A model generated the notes under the pieces. The model saw nothing but the letters and a program-made list of their open reading frames with translations, did not search any database and was not told the DNA's origin. The translations under genes and the position numbers were made by a program. 64,000 nucleotides of DNA from positions 62,001 to 126,000 of the forward strand of contig JADJXN010000003.1 in assembly GCA_016715815.1 (NCBI GenBank). The letters run 5' to 3'. Origin of the DNA: Oligoflexia bacterium (GTDB taxonomy: Bacteria; Bdellovibrionota; Bdellovibrionia; JABDDW01). Shown here one piece after another: positions 25,330 to 32,931 of the stretch. Within the stretch, counting starts at the first letter, position 1; every line of letters starts with the position of its first letter.

Positions 25330-25863
25330 GTGAAAATTAAAAATATAAAAGGCTTAAGTTTAATTGAAGTTTTAGTAGCTATAACTATCCTAGGCATAAT
25401 CGGAAGTTTTGCTATCCCACGCTATACTTTATATTCAAATAAATCTAAGCAGTCAGAAGGTAAAACTTCTCTTGATTCTATATATGCAAATGAAAAGACA
25501 TTTTACTTTGAGCATGGTTACTATGATCCCAGGCTTGATGCTATTGGTTTTAGACCAGAGGGGAGTCAGATATATCGTGTAGGCTTTGCTGCAGATTCTG
25601 GGGCGGCTCCTCTTGGTACAGCTGGTTGTATTAATACTAGTACAACAGCGGCCTGCAATCCTGCCTATGGTGGCGCAGTTCCTTGGAGCGAAAATACTAC
25701 GGCTACAACGGTTGGTGCATTTACAGCGGATTCAATTGTCTCAACTCCTACACCATCATCATTTAAAGCAGAAGCTAGAGCTAACTTAACAGGGGCTGAC
25801 GATGTTTTAAATATTTCAAGCTCTGAGAAAAAAGTTCAGAATACAACTCCAAATCTACAATAA
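25330..25863 (+). CDS. Type IV prepilin-like protein (PilA-like)
   Basis: 177 residues. Class III signal KG|LSLIEVLVAITILGIIGSFAIP: Gly at -1, Leu at +1 (normally Phe) and Glu at +5, then the hydrophobic helix. The globular part is Ser/Thr/Ala-rich with a Cys pair (AGCINTSTTAACNP) and ends in a polar tail. GTG start one base after the glycosyltransferase stop. Its end overlaps the convergent exporter ATPase gene by 9 nt. Processing by a PilD-type peptidase (not in the window) is expected. Confidence 0.85.
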   Translation: MKIKNIKGLSLIEVLVAITILGIIGSFAIPRYTLYSNKSKQSEGKTSLDSIYANEKTFYFEHGYYDPRLDAIGFRPEGSQIYRVGFAADSGAAPLGTAGCINTSTTAACNPAYGGAVPWSENTTATTVGAFTADSIVSTPTPSSFKAEARANLTGADDVLNISSSEKKVQNTTPNLQ

Positions 25864-26616
25864 TTTACTGTAATAGTTCACAGCATCTTTTGGTTTGCCA
25901 TCAAAAGAAATGGAACCATCTTTTAAAACAATGGCTCTATTGCATACTCTTAAAATTTGCTCATTAGAATGGCTAACAAAAATAACCGCACCTGATTGCT
26001 CTATCATTTTTAAAACTCGGGCTGAGATTTTTTCCCTAAAGAACTGATCGGCGCCATCAAAAACTTCATCTAATATAAGTAAATCACAGGGTTTACATGA
26101 AATTAATGAGAGGCAAAGTCTTGCCTGCATTCCGTTGCTATAATTTTTAAAAGGTGTGTCTAAAAAGTCGTTTAGCTCAGTAAACTCCAGTGCTTCCTCT
26201 AAAAAATCCATTTTAGATTCTTCAGGGTACATAAATTTGGCCAGTAAGTAGGCGTTTTCACGTCCTGTGAGTTCAGGGTAAATGCCTGCGGCTGTATCAA
26301 AAATAGCCCTTACTTTGCCTTGAATGCTAACTTTACCAGAGGTAGGGGTATAAATTCCGGCAATAGCCCTACATAAAGTTGTTTTACCAACCCCATTAAC
26401 ACCCAATAGCCCGATACGATCCCCCTTATAAATTTCTAAATTTAGTTTATTAAGCACTGGAAGTCTGTTTTTATCTGAAAGCAAAACTTCAAGGGGATGT
26501 TTTGCTGTGTGAATAAAGGCATCCCTAAGTGTCCAATTTCTGTAAAGTGGAGTCTGAAATACAAGGCTTAGCTGATTAATTTTTGCAACAAGATTAGAGG
26601 TAGTGGTAGAGGGCAT
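25855..26616 (-). CDS. ABC exporter ATPase, Wzt/TagH type
   Basis: 253 residues. Walker A GVNGVGKTT (about 72-80), ABC signature YSNGMQARL (about 157-165), Walker B LLILDEV (about 178-184) and the switch His in FVSHSNEQ (about 214). The N-terminal extension before the first strand and the loop IFDTAAGIYPELTGREN are typical of polysaccharide/teichoic-acid exporter ATPases. The C-terminal sugar-recognition domain of long Wzt proteins is missing. It follows the permease gene with a 23-nt overlap, forming an exporter for a product of the island. Confidence 0.88.
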   Translation of the reverse strand: MPSTTTSNLVAKINQLSLVFQTPLYRNWTLRDAFIHTAKHPLEVLLSDKNRLPVLNKLNLEIYKGDRIGLLGVNGVGKTTLCRAIAGIYTPTSGKVSIQGKVRAIFDTAAGIYPELTGRENAYLLAKFMYPEESKMDFLEEALEFTELNDFLDTPFKNYSNGMQARLCLSLISCKPCDLLILDEVFDGADQFFREKISARVLKMIEQSGAVIFVSHSNEQILRVCNRAIVLKDGSISFDGKPKDAVNYYSKLL

Positions 26617-27334
26617 TTTTTTTGTGTCTCCATATTAAAAAAGAAAAAAGTAAAGATAATGCCGAAATCATAAATATATTTAGTATTTCTAATTGGCCCA
26701 TGACTGCAGCTCTAACAGGGGATATAAGGTGAGTGAATATGTTATACTTAATAATCCATCTATATTGTGGTTCTACAAAAGTTTCTGGGTAAAATATAGG
26801 TGTTAGGTAAAATGAAAATGTCATTACAAAGCTTACAATAAATTTTAAATCTCTATAAAAAACGTTTAGTGTGGCCAATATCAAGCTCATACTTAGCGTA
26901 GTAATAAAGAGAAAAAATAGAGGAAGCGGAAGTAGTAGTAAGTTTTTAAATTGAAAACTTGATGAAAAAGAAAGTGGTATTAGTAAAACTAAAAATGCAG
27001 CTAAAAAATTAATAAGATTATCTAGAATTTGAGCAATCAAATAAACCAATGGGTTAATAGAGATAGACTTCATCAACCTTCCAGAGTTAGTAAAAAGGGG
27101 AGTGCACATCTCTAAAGATTGAGATAAAAAAATCCAAGGAATTAAACCTGAAAGTAAAAACAAAGGGTAATCTTGAACTGAGAGTTTTAAAATAAAATGA
27201 AATGCAAAACTTTGCGCCCCAAATAAGATAATGGGGTTTAAAATTACCCAAACAAAACCAGTAAGTGTTCCCCTATAGCGAGATTTTAAGTTCGCAAGAG
27301 TGAGTGCTATAACTTGGGAAATGAAAATACGCAT
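26594..27334 (-). CDS. ABC-2 type export permease, Wzm-like
   Basis: 246 residues with six predicted membrane helices. The N-terminal motif LKSRYRGTLTGFVWVILNPI is characteristic of Wzm/TagG-type ABC-2 permeases, as is FYRDLKFIVSFVM..FYLTPIFYPE in the second half. Paired with the ATPase gene downstream. Substrate class by family: undecaprenyl-linked polysaccharide or other lipid-linked glycan moved across the inner membrane. First gene of its transcript. Confidence 0.87.
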   Translation of the reverse strand: MRIFISQVIALTLANLKSRYRGTLTGFVWVILNPIILFGAQSFAFHFILKLSVQDYPLFLLSGLIPWIFLSQSLEMCTPLFTNSGRLMKSISINPLVYLIAQILDNLINFLAAFLVLLIPLSFSSSFQFKNLLLLPLPLFFLFITTLSMSLILATLNVFYRDLKFIVSFVMTFSFYLTPIFYPETFVEPQYRWIIKYNIFTHLISPVRAAVMGQLEILNIFMISALSLLFSFLIWRHKKNALYHYL

Positions 27335-27624
27335 ATTAATAACGTTATTTTTAACTAAGCCTAATTGTCAAAATGAGTTTTTGTTACCAACCAGGCTTAG
27401 GTCGAAGCCAATGAGTTTGGCCCTAAGTAATGATTTTTGTTTAATTTCTTAAAAAATGCACTGTTAACAACTTTTTTTTAACCTAAAATTTTGTAGATAA
27501 GCACGACAAAAGTGTTTGGGGGTACAAGCTAAAGTCTGTTACGCTAGTATATAGTTGGAGCTAAGGATAGCCCGCTAACTTTAGCTTCGTATGTTTAACC
27601 TACCACTCACAAGGGGGAGCAAGG
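27335..27624. promoter_or_regulatory. 290-nt non-coding leader of the LuxR-type gene with a 10-bp inverted repeat
   Basis: No coding frame is supported here. aagctaaagt (27526-27535) is exactly complementary to actttagctt (27578-27587), enclosing a 42-nt loop containing gctagtatatag and a GGATAGCCC stretch. The stem ends 37 nt before the LuxR-type ATG, and a strong ribosome site (aagggggagc) follows it. The rest is AT-rich and holds the promoters of the divergent exporter. No known riboswitch consensus was recognised. Confidence 0.5.
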
Positions 27625-27933
27625 ATGCTCAAGGATATCTTAACCCAAAAAGGTCTTAGCCACCGTGAGGCTGAAGTTGCAGAACTAGTTTCACGTGGTT
27701 TGTCTAACAAAGAAGTCGCAAATCAACTTTTTGTGACTGAAAAAACCGTTAAGTTTCACCTTACAAACATTTACAAAAAAATGTCTGTAAAAAGCCGTGC
27801 TCAGTTAATTGTATGGTGTATGCCCCATATGGACTTTGTTGGTAACCAACAACAACAAGCTCCACAAGCGGCACCAAGTGCACCAACTGAGGCAGCTGTA
27901 AATACTGGAAATAACAACGAAAATAGTATTTAA
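27625..27933 (+). CDS. Small LuxR-family HTH regulator
   Basis: 102 residues. The first 70 form a LuxR/GerE helix-turn-helix (SHREAEVAELVSRGLSNKEVANQ and VTEKTVKFHLTNIYKKMSVKSRAQL). There is no receiver or ligand domain; the C-terminal 30 residues are a low-complexity Gln/Pro/Ala/Asn tail. Such HTH-only proteins may bind DNA constitutively or partner a separate receiver. A strong Shine-Dalgarno (aagggggag) and a structured leader precede it. The following thioesterase gene is 50 nt downstream. Confidence 0.9.
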   Translation: MLKDILTQKGLSHREAEVAELVSRGLSNKEVANQLFVTEKTVKFHLTNIYKKMSVKSRAQLIVWCMPHMDFVGNQQQQAPQAAPSAPTEAAVNTGNNNENSI

Positions 27934-27983
27934 CGAGCCTTAAGTCTAGGGCGCAAATAGCCGATAGGTAATGGAGAAAGCTT

Positions 27984-28445
27984 ATGGCGGTAAACGACGA
28001 TGTCGTAATGACAGAGCTTGTTTTACCTAGTCATACCAATTCACTAGGAACGGTGTTTGGTGGGGTGGTTATGAGCTGGATTGACATTGCTGCGGCTATT
28101 GCGGCCCAAAGACACGCTCGCAAAGTTGTTGTTACAGCAAGCATAGACGATCTGTCTTTTGTTAGCAGTGTTAAATTGGGATGGATTGTTCAGCTCAGAG
28201 CTCGAGTGAATTACACTTCACGAACGAGCATGGAAGTAGGGGTTAGGGTTGATGCTGAAAACCCAAAAACAGGGGAGATGCATCATACAGCAAGTGCCTA
28301 TCTTACCTTTGTGGCAGTAGATGAAGCCATGAAGCCAATAAAAGTACCACCATTAAAACCTCAAAGCGCTGAAGATAAGCGAAGGTTTGAGGAAGCCATA
28401 AAAAGGCGAGAGCTACGCCTTAAACGAAGAGGAAAAAGTAAGTAA
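27984..28445 (+). CDS. Acyl-CoA thioesterase (hotdog fold, YciA/BACH type)
   Basis: 153 residues. Family signature LPSHTNSLGTVFGGVVMSWIDIAAAIAAQRHA (about 14-45) with the catalytic region N/G...GG..M.W.D, then VTASIDDLSFV and a second hotdog strand set. It hydrolyses short- to long-chain acyl-CoA in the cytosol. The C-terminus is a charged helix rich in Lys/Arg. Good ribosome site (atggagaaag). It sits between a regulator and pilin-like genes without obvious functional link. Confidence 0.9.
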   Translation: MAVNDDVVMTELVLPSHTNSLGTVFGGVVMSWIDIAAAIAAQRHARKVVVTASIDDLSFVSSVKLGWIVQLRARVNYTSRTSMEVGVRVDAENPKTGEMHHTASAYLTFVAVDEAMKPIKVPPLKPQSAEDKRRFEEAIKRRELRLKRRGKSK

Positions 28446-28453
28446 TTAACTAT

Positions 28454-29341
28454 ATGAAGAACGTTAAGGGGTTTTCACTACCTGAACTGATGACTGCGGT
28501 TGCAGTTGGAGGTTTTTTAAGCTTGGCTATGGCAAGTGTTTTTACTTTTGCTGCCCAACAATTCAATGGCCTCATTGATCAGAATGATGCTGAGGATAAC
28601 TTTTTGCTCGCATCTTTTTATTTAAGAGCCACTTTAGCACAAGCTGTTAAAACCCAACATAATACCGACCCTTTTACAAATTTTGGAACAGATGTCTCAG
28701 GTCTGCCAGCAAACATCATAGTGGGCTATATGAATTGTAATTTAGGTTGCAATACTGCTACTAAATGTACAAATCAAACAGCAGCAGATAACGATGCTGC
28801 AGCAAAAATTTGGTCTCAACCCATAAATACATTTGCCATGTTTAACCGCGATAACGGTGGTAATGGCACAAGTGATTCGGCTAGCTCTTATTTAGTGACT
28901 GGTATTTTTTATCAGCCAGCAACAGCCACTACCGATGGGAAATTATATATTTCACAATTTCCAGCTTCTTCTGGCGGGTCTTTTACATTAACTGAAGCTT
29001 CTTTAAGTAATCAAATTGTACTCAACCGTATTGTGGCTTTTGGTTTATACCCTGATGCCGGTGGCAATAATTGTGATATTGTACCTTCTGGTGGAATAAA
29101 CTATGTACGCGGGGTTAACATGTATGTGCGTGCGCGCTACTTTCAAGGCATATCACAAGTTAAAAACCATTTGCCTAACCAAACAGATGCAGCTGCTGCG
29201 GGTGCAAATTATAGAGATTTAGAACAAACCATTTACGTTGTTTTACGTAATAATATATTAGGAGCTTCACAAACCGATGGCACACCAGAGAGAGTTAATG
29301 GTGGGCTTCTTACTTTTTTAAGTATGAGTTTCCTAGTATGA
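28454..29341 (+). CDS. Minor prepilin, PilW-like
   Basis: 295 residues. Class III signal KG|FSLPELMTAVAVGGFLSLAMASVFTF with Glu at +5. The body is a large, Cys-poor extracellular domain with CNLGCNTATKC near residue 95. Size and leader fit PilW/PilJ-type minor pilins that prime pilus assembly. Followed by a PilX-like gene 27 nt downstream. ATG with a modest ribosome site right after the thioesterase stop. Confidence 0.8.
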   Translation: MKNVKGFSLPELMTAVAVGGFLSLAMASVFTFAAQQFNGLIDQNDAEDNFLLASFYLRATLAQAVKTQHNTDPFTNFGTDVSGLPANIIVGYMNCNLGCNTATKCTNQTAADNDAAAKIWSQPINTFAMFNRDNGGNGTSDSASSYLVTGIFYQPATATTDGKLYISQFPASSGGSFTLTEASLSNQIVLNRIVAFGLYPDAGGNNCDIVPSGGINYVRGVNMYVRARYFQGISQVKNHLPNQTDAAAAGANYRDLEQTIYVVLRNNILGASQTDGTPERVNGGLLTFLSMSFLV

Positions 29342-29368
29342 CAAATTTTTAGTGTATGAGAGGTGCGT

Positions 29369-30367
29369 ATGAAGACTTTAAATAATCAATCAGGCTTTGC
29401 CTACTTATTAACAGTGGTTGTTTTATCAGCCTCTGTATTTACGTCGTTGTCTTTTGCTTATATATATTCAATGAACCGCTTAAGATACCAAACCAGAATT
29501 AAAGAAGCTTATAAATTATTAAACATTACTGAATCGGCTGCTAAAACTGTAAAAGCTGCTTGGGATAAAGATGTAATGGCTAACCCTACTTTTAGTGATG
29601 ATCAGCATGCAACGAGTGTTAATTCCGCACTAGCTGCAGGAGTTGACGATGGTGGAACTTGTGCGCAAGCATGCAGTAGCGCTTATGGGATAAACCCTGG
29701 TGATGTTACTATGTGTTTTGCAAATGCAGATAACTCAAGCCTTCCTTATTGTTTTACTGGAGGTACTGAAGTCACAGCCTCATATCATCTTGTAGAGCCA
29801 AAACTAAAATGGCAAAAAGTTGAGAAGTTTATTGCTAAGATTAATAAATTTTTTAATGGCGTGCACGCAACACCAATTGAACCCATTTCATTTTCAAAGC
29901 CCACTCTTTTAAGTTGGATTTTTAAAGCTCCTAAAGCTATGGCTACATATCCTGATGGTGGTGGCCAAACAACCTGCCCACAGGGGACATACATGATGCC
30001 TGTAGCGGGTTACCAAGGGGTTTACAGTTGTCAGTGCCCAACACCGGGTCAAACATTTAATGGTTCAAGTTGTGTTTCAAGTAACACTACACAAAGCCCA
30101 CCTCAAGGAGAGGGGGGAAGCATAAACTGTAGTGATCCAAACTATGTATCTTTATGTACTTACAGAAAAACCATTTCAGCAAATTCACAAGCAAACTGTA
30201 GTGCCACACCTAAACCTTCTTCCTGTGCACGTTGCGTGTCTACAGATGGGGTTGGTGGACAAAATAGCTCTTGTGGAGTTGTTTCAGCTAAAATACCAGG
30301 CTCAGCTGAAGATGATGCTCCAGTAACACAAACCTTTAGGATATCAAAAGCTGGGGATATGTTTTAG
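29369..30367 (+). CDS. PilX-like minor pilin with Cys-rich tail
   Basis: 332 residues. N-terminus QSGFAYLLTVVVLSASVFTSLSFAYIYSM is a PilX-type leader: Gly then Phe, long hydrophobic helix, but no Glu at +5, as is usual for PilX. The C-terminal half contains many cysteines in short spacings (CPQGTYMMPV, CQCPTPGQTFNGSSC, CARC). ATG 29369 follows GAGAGG; a GTG at 29363 is an alternative. With the PilW-like gene it makes a tip-complex module; the large adhesin-like proteins at 32932-37177 may be its partners (inference). Confidence 0.72.
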   Translation: MKTLNNQSGFAYLLTVVVLSASVFTSLSFAYIYSMNRLRYQTRIKEAYKLLNITESAAKTVKAAWDKDVMANPTFSDDQHATSVNSALAAGVDDGGTCAQACSSAYGINPGDVTMCFANADNSSLPYCFTGGTEVTASYHLVEPKLKWQKVEKFIAKINKFFNGVHATPIEPISFSKPTLLSWIFKAPKAMATYPDGGGQTTCPQGTYMMPVAGYQGVYSCQCPTPGQTFNGSSCVSSNTTQSPPQGEGGSINCSDPNYVSLCTYRKTISANSQANCSATPKPSSCARCVSTDGVGGQNSSCGVVSAKIPGSAEDDAPVTQTFRISKAGDMF

Positions 30368-30382
30368 GTAACATAAGAAATC

Positions 30383-30497
30383 TTATCAGACACCGGATTA
30401 ATGTACGAAACGGATTAGTGCTGATAACTGGTACCTTCTAATGATGAGTATTTCATATGCGGTTTTTGAGTCGCATTTGTGACCTCAAAAACACGGC
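30383..30497. terminator. Structured convergent intergenic region, possible bidirectional terminator
   Basis: Between two converging genes. First element: ttatcag-a-cac (30383-30393) pairs with gtgctgataa (30418-30427) with one bulge; its loop carries the direct 7-mer cggatta twice (30394, 30411). Second element: ggtttttgag (30461-30470) pairs imperfectly with ctcaaaaacac (30484-30494). A T-run and an A-run within the second stem would allow use in both directions. Neither is a textbook terminator. Confidence 0.4.
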
Positions 30498-30512
30498 GTA
30501 CTAATGTGAGAA

Positions 30513-30932
30513 CTACTTATTCCAAACCCCATATCCTAATTTCTTAGCCTTTGGCAGGTACTTTTTCTCTATTAAAAACGTATGCAACTCTCCCGTTGTG
30601 GAGCCACATACTTGAATATGCATTTGGCCATCATTTTGAGTTTTATATTCCAAAACTGGGATTTTAGCCGATTCTAGCTGAGTCTTCATTTTAGAAATTG
30701 GGATTTGTGATTTAGGCTGGCATTGCTTTTCCCCACTATCTTTGAAAATAGTTATAAAAGTTTCTTCACGAGGTACTTGAGCACCTTGAGTGACTTCAGC
30801 CTGAGTGTTTTGAATATTTTTAGAATGTTCTTCTGAAGTAGGTCTTTGCGGAAGATTATTACACTTTCCATGAGAGCAACCTAAAGAAGTTGCTAGGCTT
30901 AAGATGAAAAGAGCTGGTAAAACTAAGTTCAT
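30513..30932 (-). CDS. Small lipoprotein of unknown function
   Basis: 139 residues. Signal peptide with lipobox SLGC (Cys about residue 19). The mature part has a charged linker, then a compact domain with Cys residues (EKQCQPK near 81, QVCGSTTG near 115), possibly one disulfide. No family recognised. Its ATG overlaps the bamB stop, so it is the last gene of yfgM-bamB-lipoprotein, which suggests an envelope role. Confidence 0.75.
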   Translation of the reverse strand: MNLVLPALFILSLATSLGCSHGKCNNLPQRPTSEEHSKNIQNTQAEVTQGAQVPREETFITIFKDSGEKQCQPKSQIPISKMKTQLESAKIPVLEYKTQNDGQMHIQVCGSTTGELHTFLIEKKYLPKAKKLGYGVWNK

Positions 30933-32068
30933 TTAATGCTCAGTTTATGAAGGTTTGCTTGGTTTGTGAAAATATAAACATTTGAGCGTGCTTGGTCTAC
31001 AGCAGGGGTTGCAGAAATTCCTTGACCTGGTATGTAGTAGGCTAATTTTTTTCCATCTTTCTGGTTTAGAGCAATTAAAGCTCCACCACTTTGGCCAAAC
31101 AACGCTAAATTTTTATGCAAAACCACTTGAGTGGGAATACCTTTTTCTTCATCAAAATTATATTTCCAAATTAAGTTGCCATTTTTTTTATTAAGCAAAG
31201 TGATGTTGTTATTTAAAGAGGCAAAATAAAGATTATCTTTATCAATGGTTACAGCTACGGAGCTTCCTTCATCATAGCGCCACTGAACCTGACCATCAAT
31301 TCTACTTAAACAATATAAAGACCCGTCATAACTTGCTGACCAAATTAAATCTTCCTCTACAACTGGTGAGGCATCTACATCTACAAATTTAATATTATTA
31401 GAAAGTTTTCTCTCCCAAGAAAGGCTTCCATCATTAATGCTTAATGCGACTAAGTAACCATCACTAAAGCCTGCATAAATATGGTTTTTATAAGCAGCAG
31501 GTTTCGTGGCTCCACGGATACTTAAGGAACTTGCGTCTCCCCTATTATAAATCCAAAGTTGTTTTCCGGTTTTGCTATCAAGGGCATAAAGCACATTATT
31601 ACCAGAAATAAAATAAACAACACCTTGGTGGATAAGCGGGGTGCCTAAGTTTTCAGTTCTTGTGGGGAAGGACCAAATTATTTTACCGCTGAATTTATTT
31701 ATAGAATAAAAATTTCCATCACTTGCGCCAAAGTATAGGGCTTTATCATCAATGCCAAAGCCTGATTCAACTCCGTTTTTAACATCAAAGCGCCATTTGA
31801 CTCGGCCATTTTCTTGAGAAAAGGCCACCACGCCGTCAAGGCCGTTACCTTGGTAAATGGTTTGGTTTTCTATTAAGGGAGCTGTTCTTTCTGAGTGCCT
31901 AAAGCCATAGTTTTCAGCGCCTAGTGTACTTCTCACCCATTGTCTTTCCAGTTCAGTTTTTTGAGCATGCTCAATAGTTGAGCAGTTAACAAGAGCCAAA
32001 GCTAAAAATAGGCTTACTGCCAGCTTTAGACGCGATGCCTTAGTAAAAACCGACTGACGCCTTTTCAT
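30929..32068 (-). CDS. bamB: BamB-like outer-membrane assembly lipoprotein (PQQ beta-propeller)
   Basis: 379 residues. N-terminal signal with lipobox (LVNC, about residue 29). Repeated PQQ-propeller blades with the W-type closure: GRVKWRFDV, GKIIWSFPT, GKQLWIYNR, GSLSWERKL, GQVQWRYDE, GNLIWKYNF. BamB supports BAM-mediated barrel insertion. The gene order yfgM-bamB is conserved in many proteobacteria, which raises confidence. Start ATG overlaps the yfgM-like stop by four bases. Confidence 0.85.
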   Translation of the reverse strand: MKRRQSVFTKASRLKLAVSLFLALALVNCSTIEHAQKTELERQWVRSTLGAENYGFRHSERTAPLIENQTIYQGNGLDGVVAFSQENGRVKWRFDVKNGVESGFGIDDKALYFGASDGNFYSINKFSGKIIWSFPTRTENLGTPLIHQGVVYFISGNNVLYALDSKTGKQLWIYNRGDASSLSIRGATKPAAYKNHIYAGFSDGYLVALSINDGSLSWERKLSNNIKFVDVDASPVVEEDLIWSASYDGSLYCLSRIDGQVQWRYDEGSSVAVTIDKDNLYFASLNNNITLLNKKNGNLIWKYNFDEEKGIPTQVVLHKNLALFGQSGGALIALNQKDGKKLAYYIPGQGISATPAVDQARSNVYIFTNQANLHKLSIK

Positions 32069-32739
32069 AGGGTCCTCAGGTATTTTTTAGCGGTGCTAAC
32101 GATATCTGGATATTTACTTAAGCCTTCAGCTTTACGATACATTTGAATGGCCTGCTCCTTTTGGCCAAGTTTTTCAAAATTTAACCCTTTTTTTAATAAG
32201 CTTTGCCCATGCAAAAAGCCCATGTCTTCTCTGGCCTCAATTTGGTTAAGTGTATCAATGGCTTTTTGCCACTGTCCTATGGCTTCATAGTTTGTTGCAA
32301 GGTTTGCTAAACTTATGGCCTTTACAGAGGAGTTTGTGGCAGACTTTGAAGCTTTTTCTAAAAGCTTAATGGCCTCTTCATTTTTATTTAAATTAAAATA
32401 TAACCTTGAGGCATCAAGTGCGCTCAAATTTGCTGCTTGTGTAATTGGGTATTTATTAGCAATTTGAGAAAGCTCGGTTGCTAAGGCTAAACTTTGCTCA
32501 GTGTTTTTCTCATCTAAGGTTTTAAGCTTTTTATACACGCCGTAATACTCTGTTTGAGCTTTTGATTCTTGTAAATCTTTATAAAAACCCCACCCAGCCC
32601 AAGCAATGGCTAGTATTACAACAACAATGACCCCAGTTAGGGTTTGTTTTTTATGCGTTTGGGCATACTTTGTTACTAAGCTTGCCTGTTTAATGAAGGT
32701 ATCAGGGCCTTTAATATCTTGTTTTGTTAGTTTTTCCAT
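32065..32739 (-). CDS. YfgM-like inner-membrane TPR protein
   Basis: 224 residues: short cytosolic N-terminus, one membrane helix (about 36-53, TLTGVIVVVILAIAWAGWGF), then a periplasmic TPR-like helical domain with repeats around AIKLLEKAS, AIDTLNQIE and AIQMYRKAE. This is the YfgM architecture (ancillary SecYEG translocon subunit). The coupled bamB gene supports the call. First gene of its operon. Confidence 0.8.
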   Translation of the reverse strand: MEKLTKQDIKGPDTFIKQASLVTKYAQTHKKQTLTGVIVVVILAIAWAGWGFYKDLQESKAQTEYYGVYKKLKTLDEKNTEQSLALATELSQIANKYPITQAANLSALDASRLYFNLNKNEEAIKLLEKASKSATNSSVKAISLANLATNYEAIGQWQKAIDTLNQIEAREDMGFLHGQSLLKKGLNFEKLGQKEQAIQMYRKAEGLSKYPDIVSTAKKYLRTL

Positions 32740-32836
32740 ATTTCACAATTTCCCTTATTTTTTGAGATAAGTAATAAGTTATTTGCAAGTTTTAATAAAA
32801 TGAGAGAATTTGTGGGAAGTCAACCATTTAAAGAGT

Positions 32837-32926
32837 GCTCGTGTGGCGAAATTGGTAGACGCACAGGACTTAAAATCCTGGGCTGTGTATAACGGCGTGC
32901 CAGTTCGATTCTGGCCACGAGCACCA
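32837..32926 (+). tRNA. tRNA-Leu (anticodon UAA)
   Basis: Acceptor stem gctcgtg/cacgagc closes with an encoded CCA (32924-32926). D-arm with ggcgaaattggtagacgc, anticodon arm cagga-cttaaaa-tcctg giving UAA, a long variable arm (class II) and T-arm gccag-ttcgatt-ctggc. Total 90 nt including CCA. It lies head-to-tail against the 3' end of the truncated prepilin-like cassette, with only five bases between the CCA and that cassette's stop codon. Confidence 0.95.
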
Positions 32927-32931
32927 GAGAA

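Noticed and set aside
30383..30427. Integron attC-like site
   Set aside because: The palindrome is bulged, but the typical core-site boxes at both ends and an integron integrase are missing.
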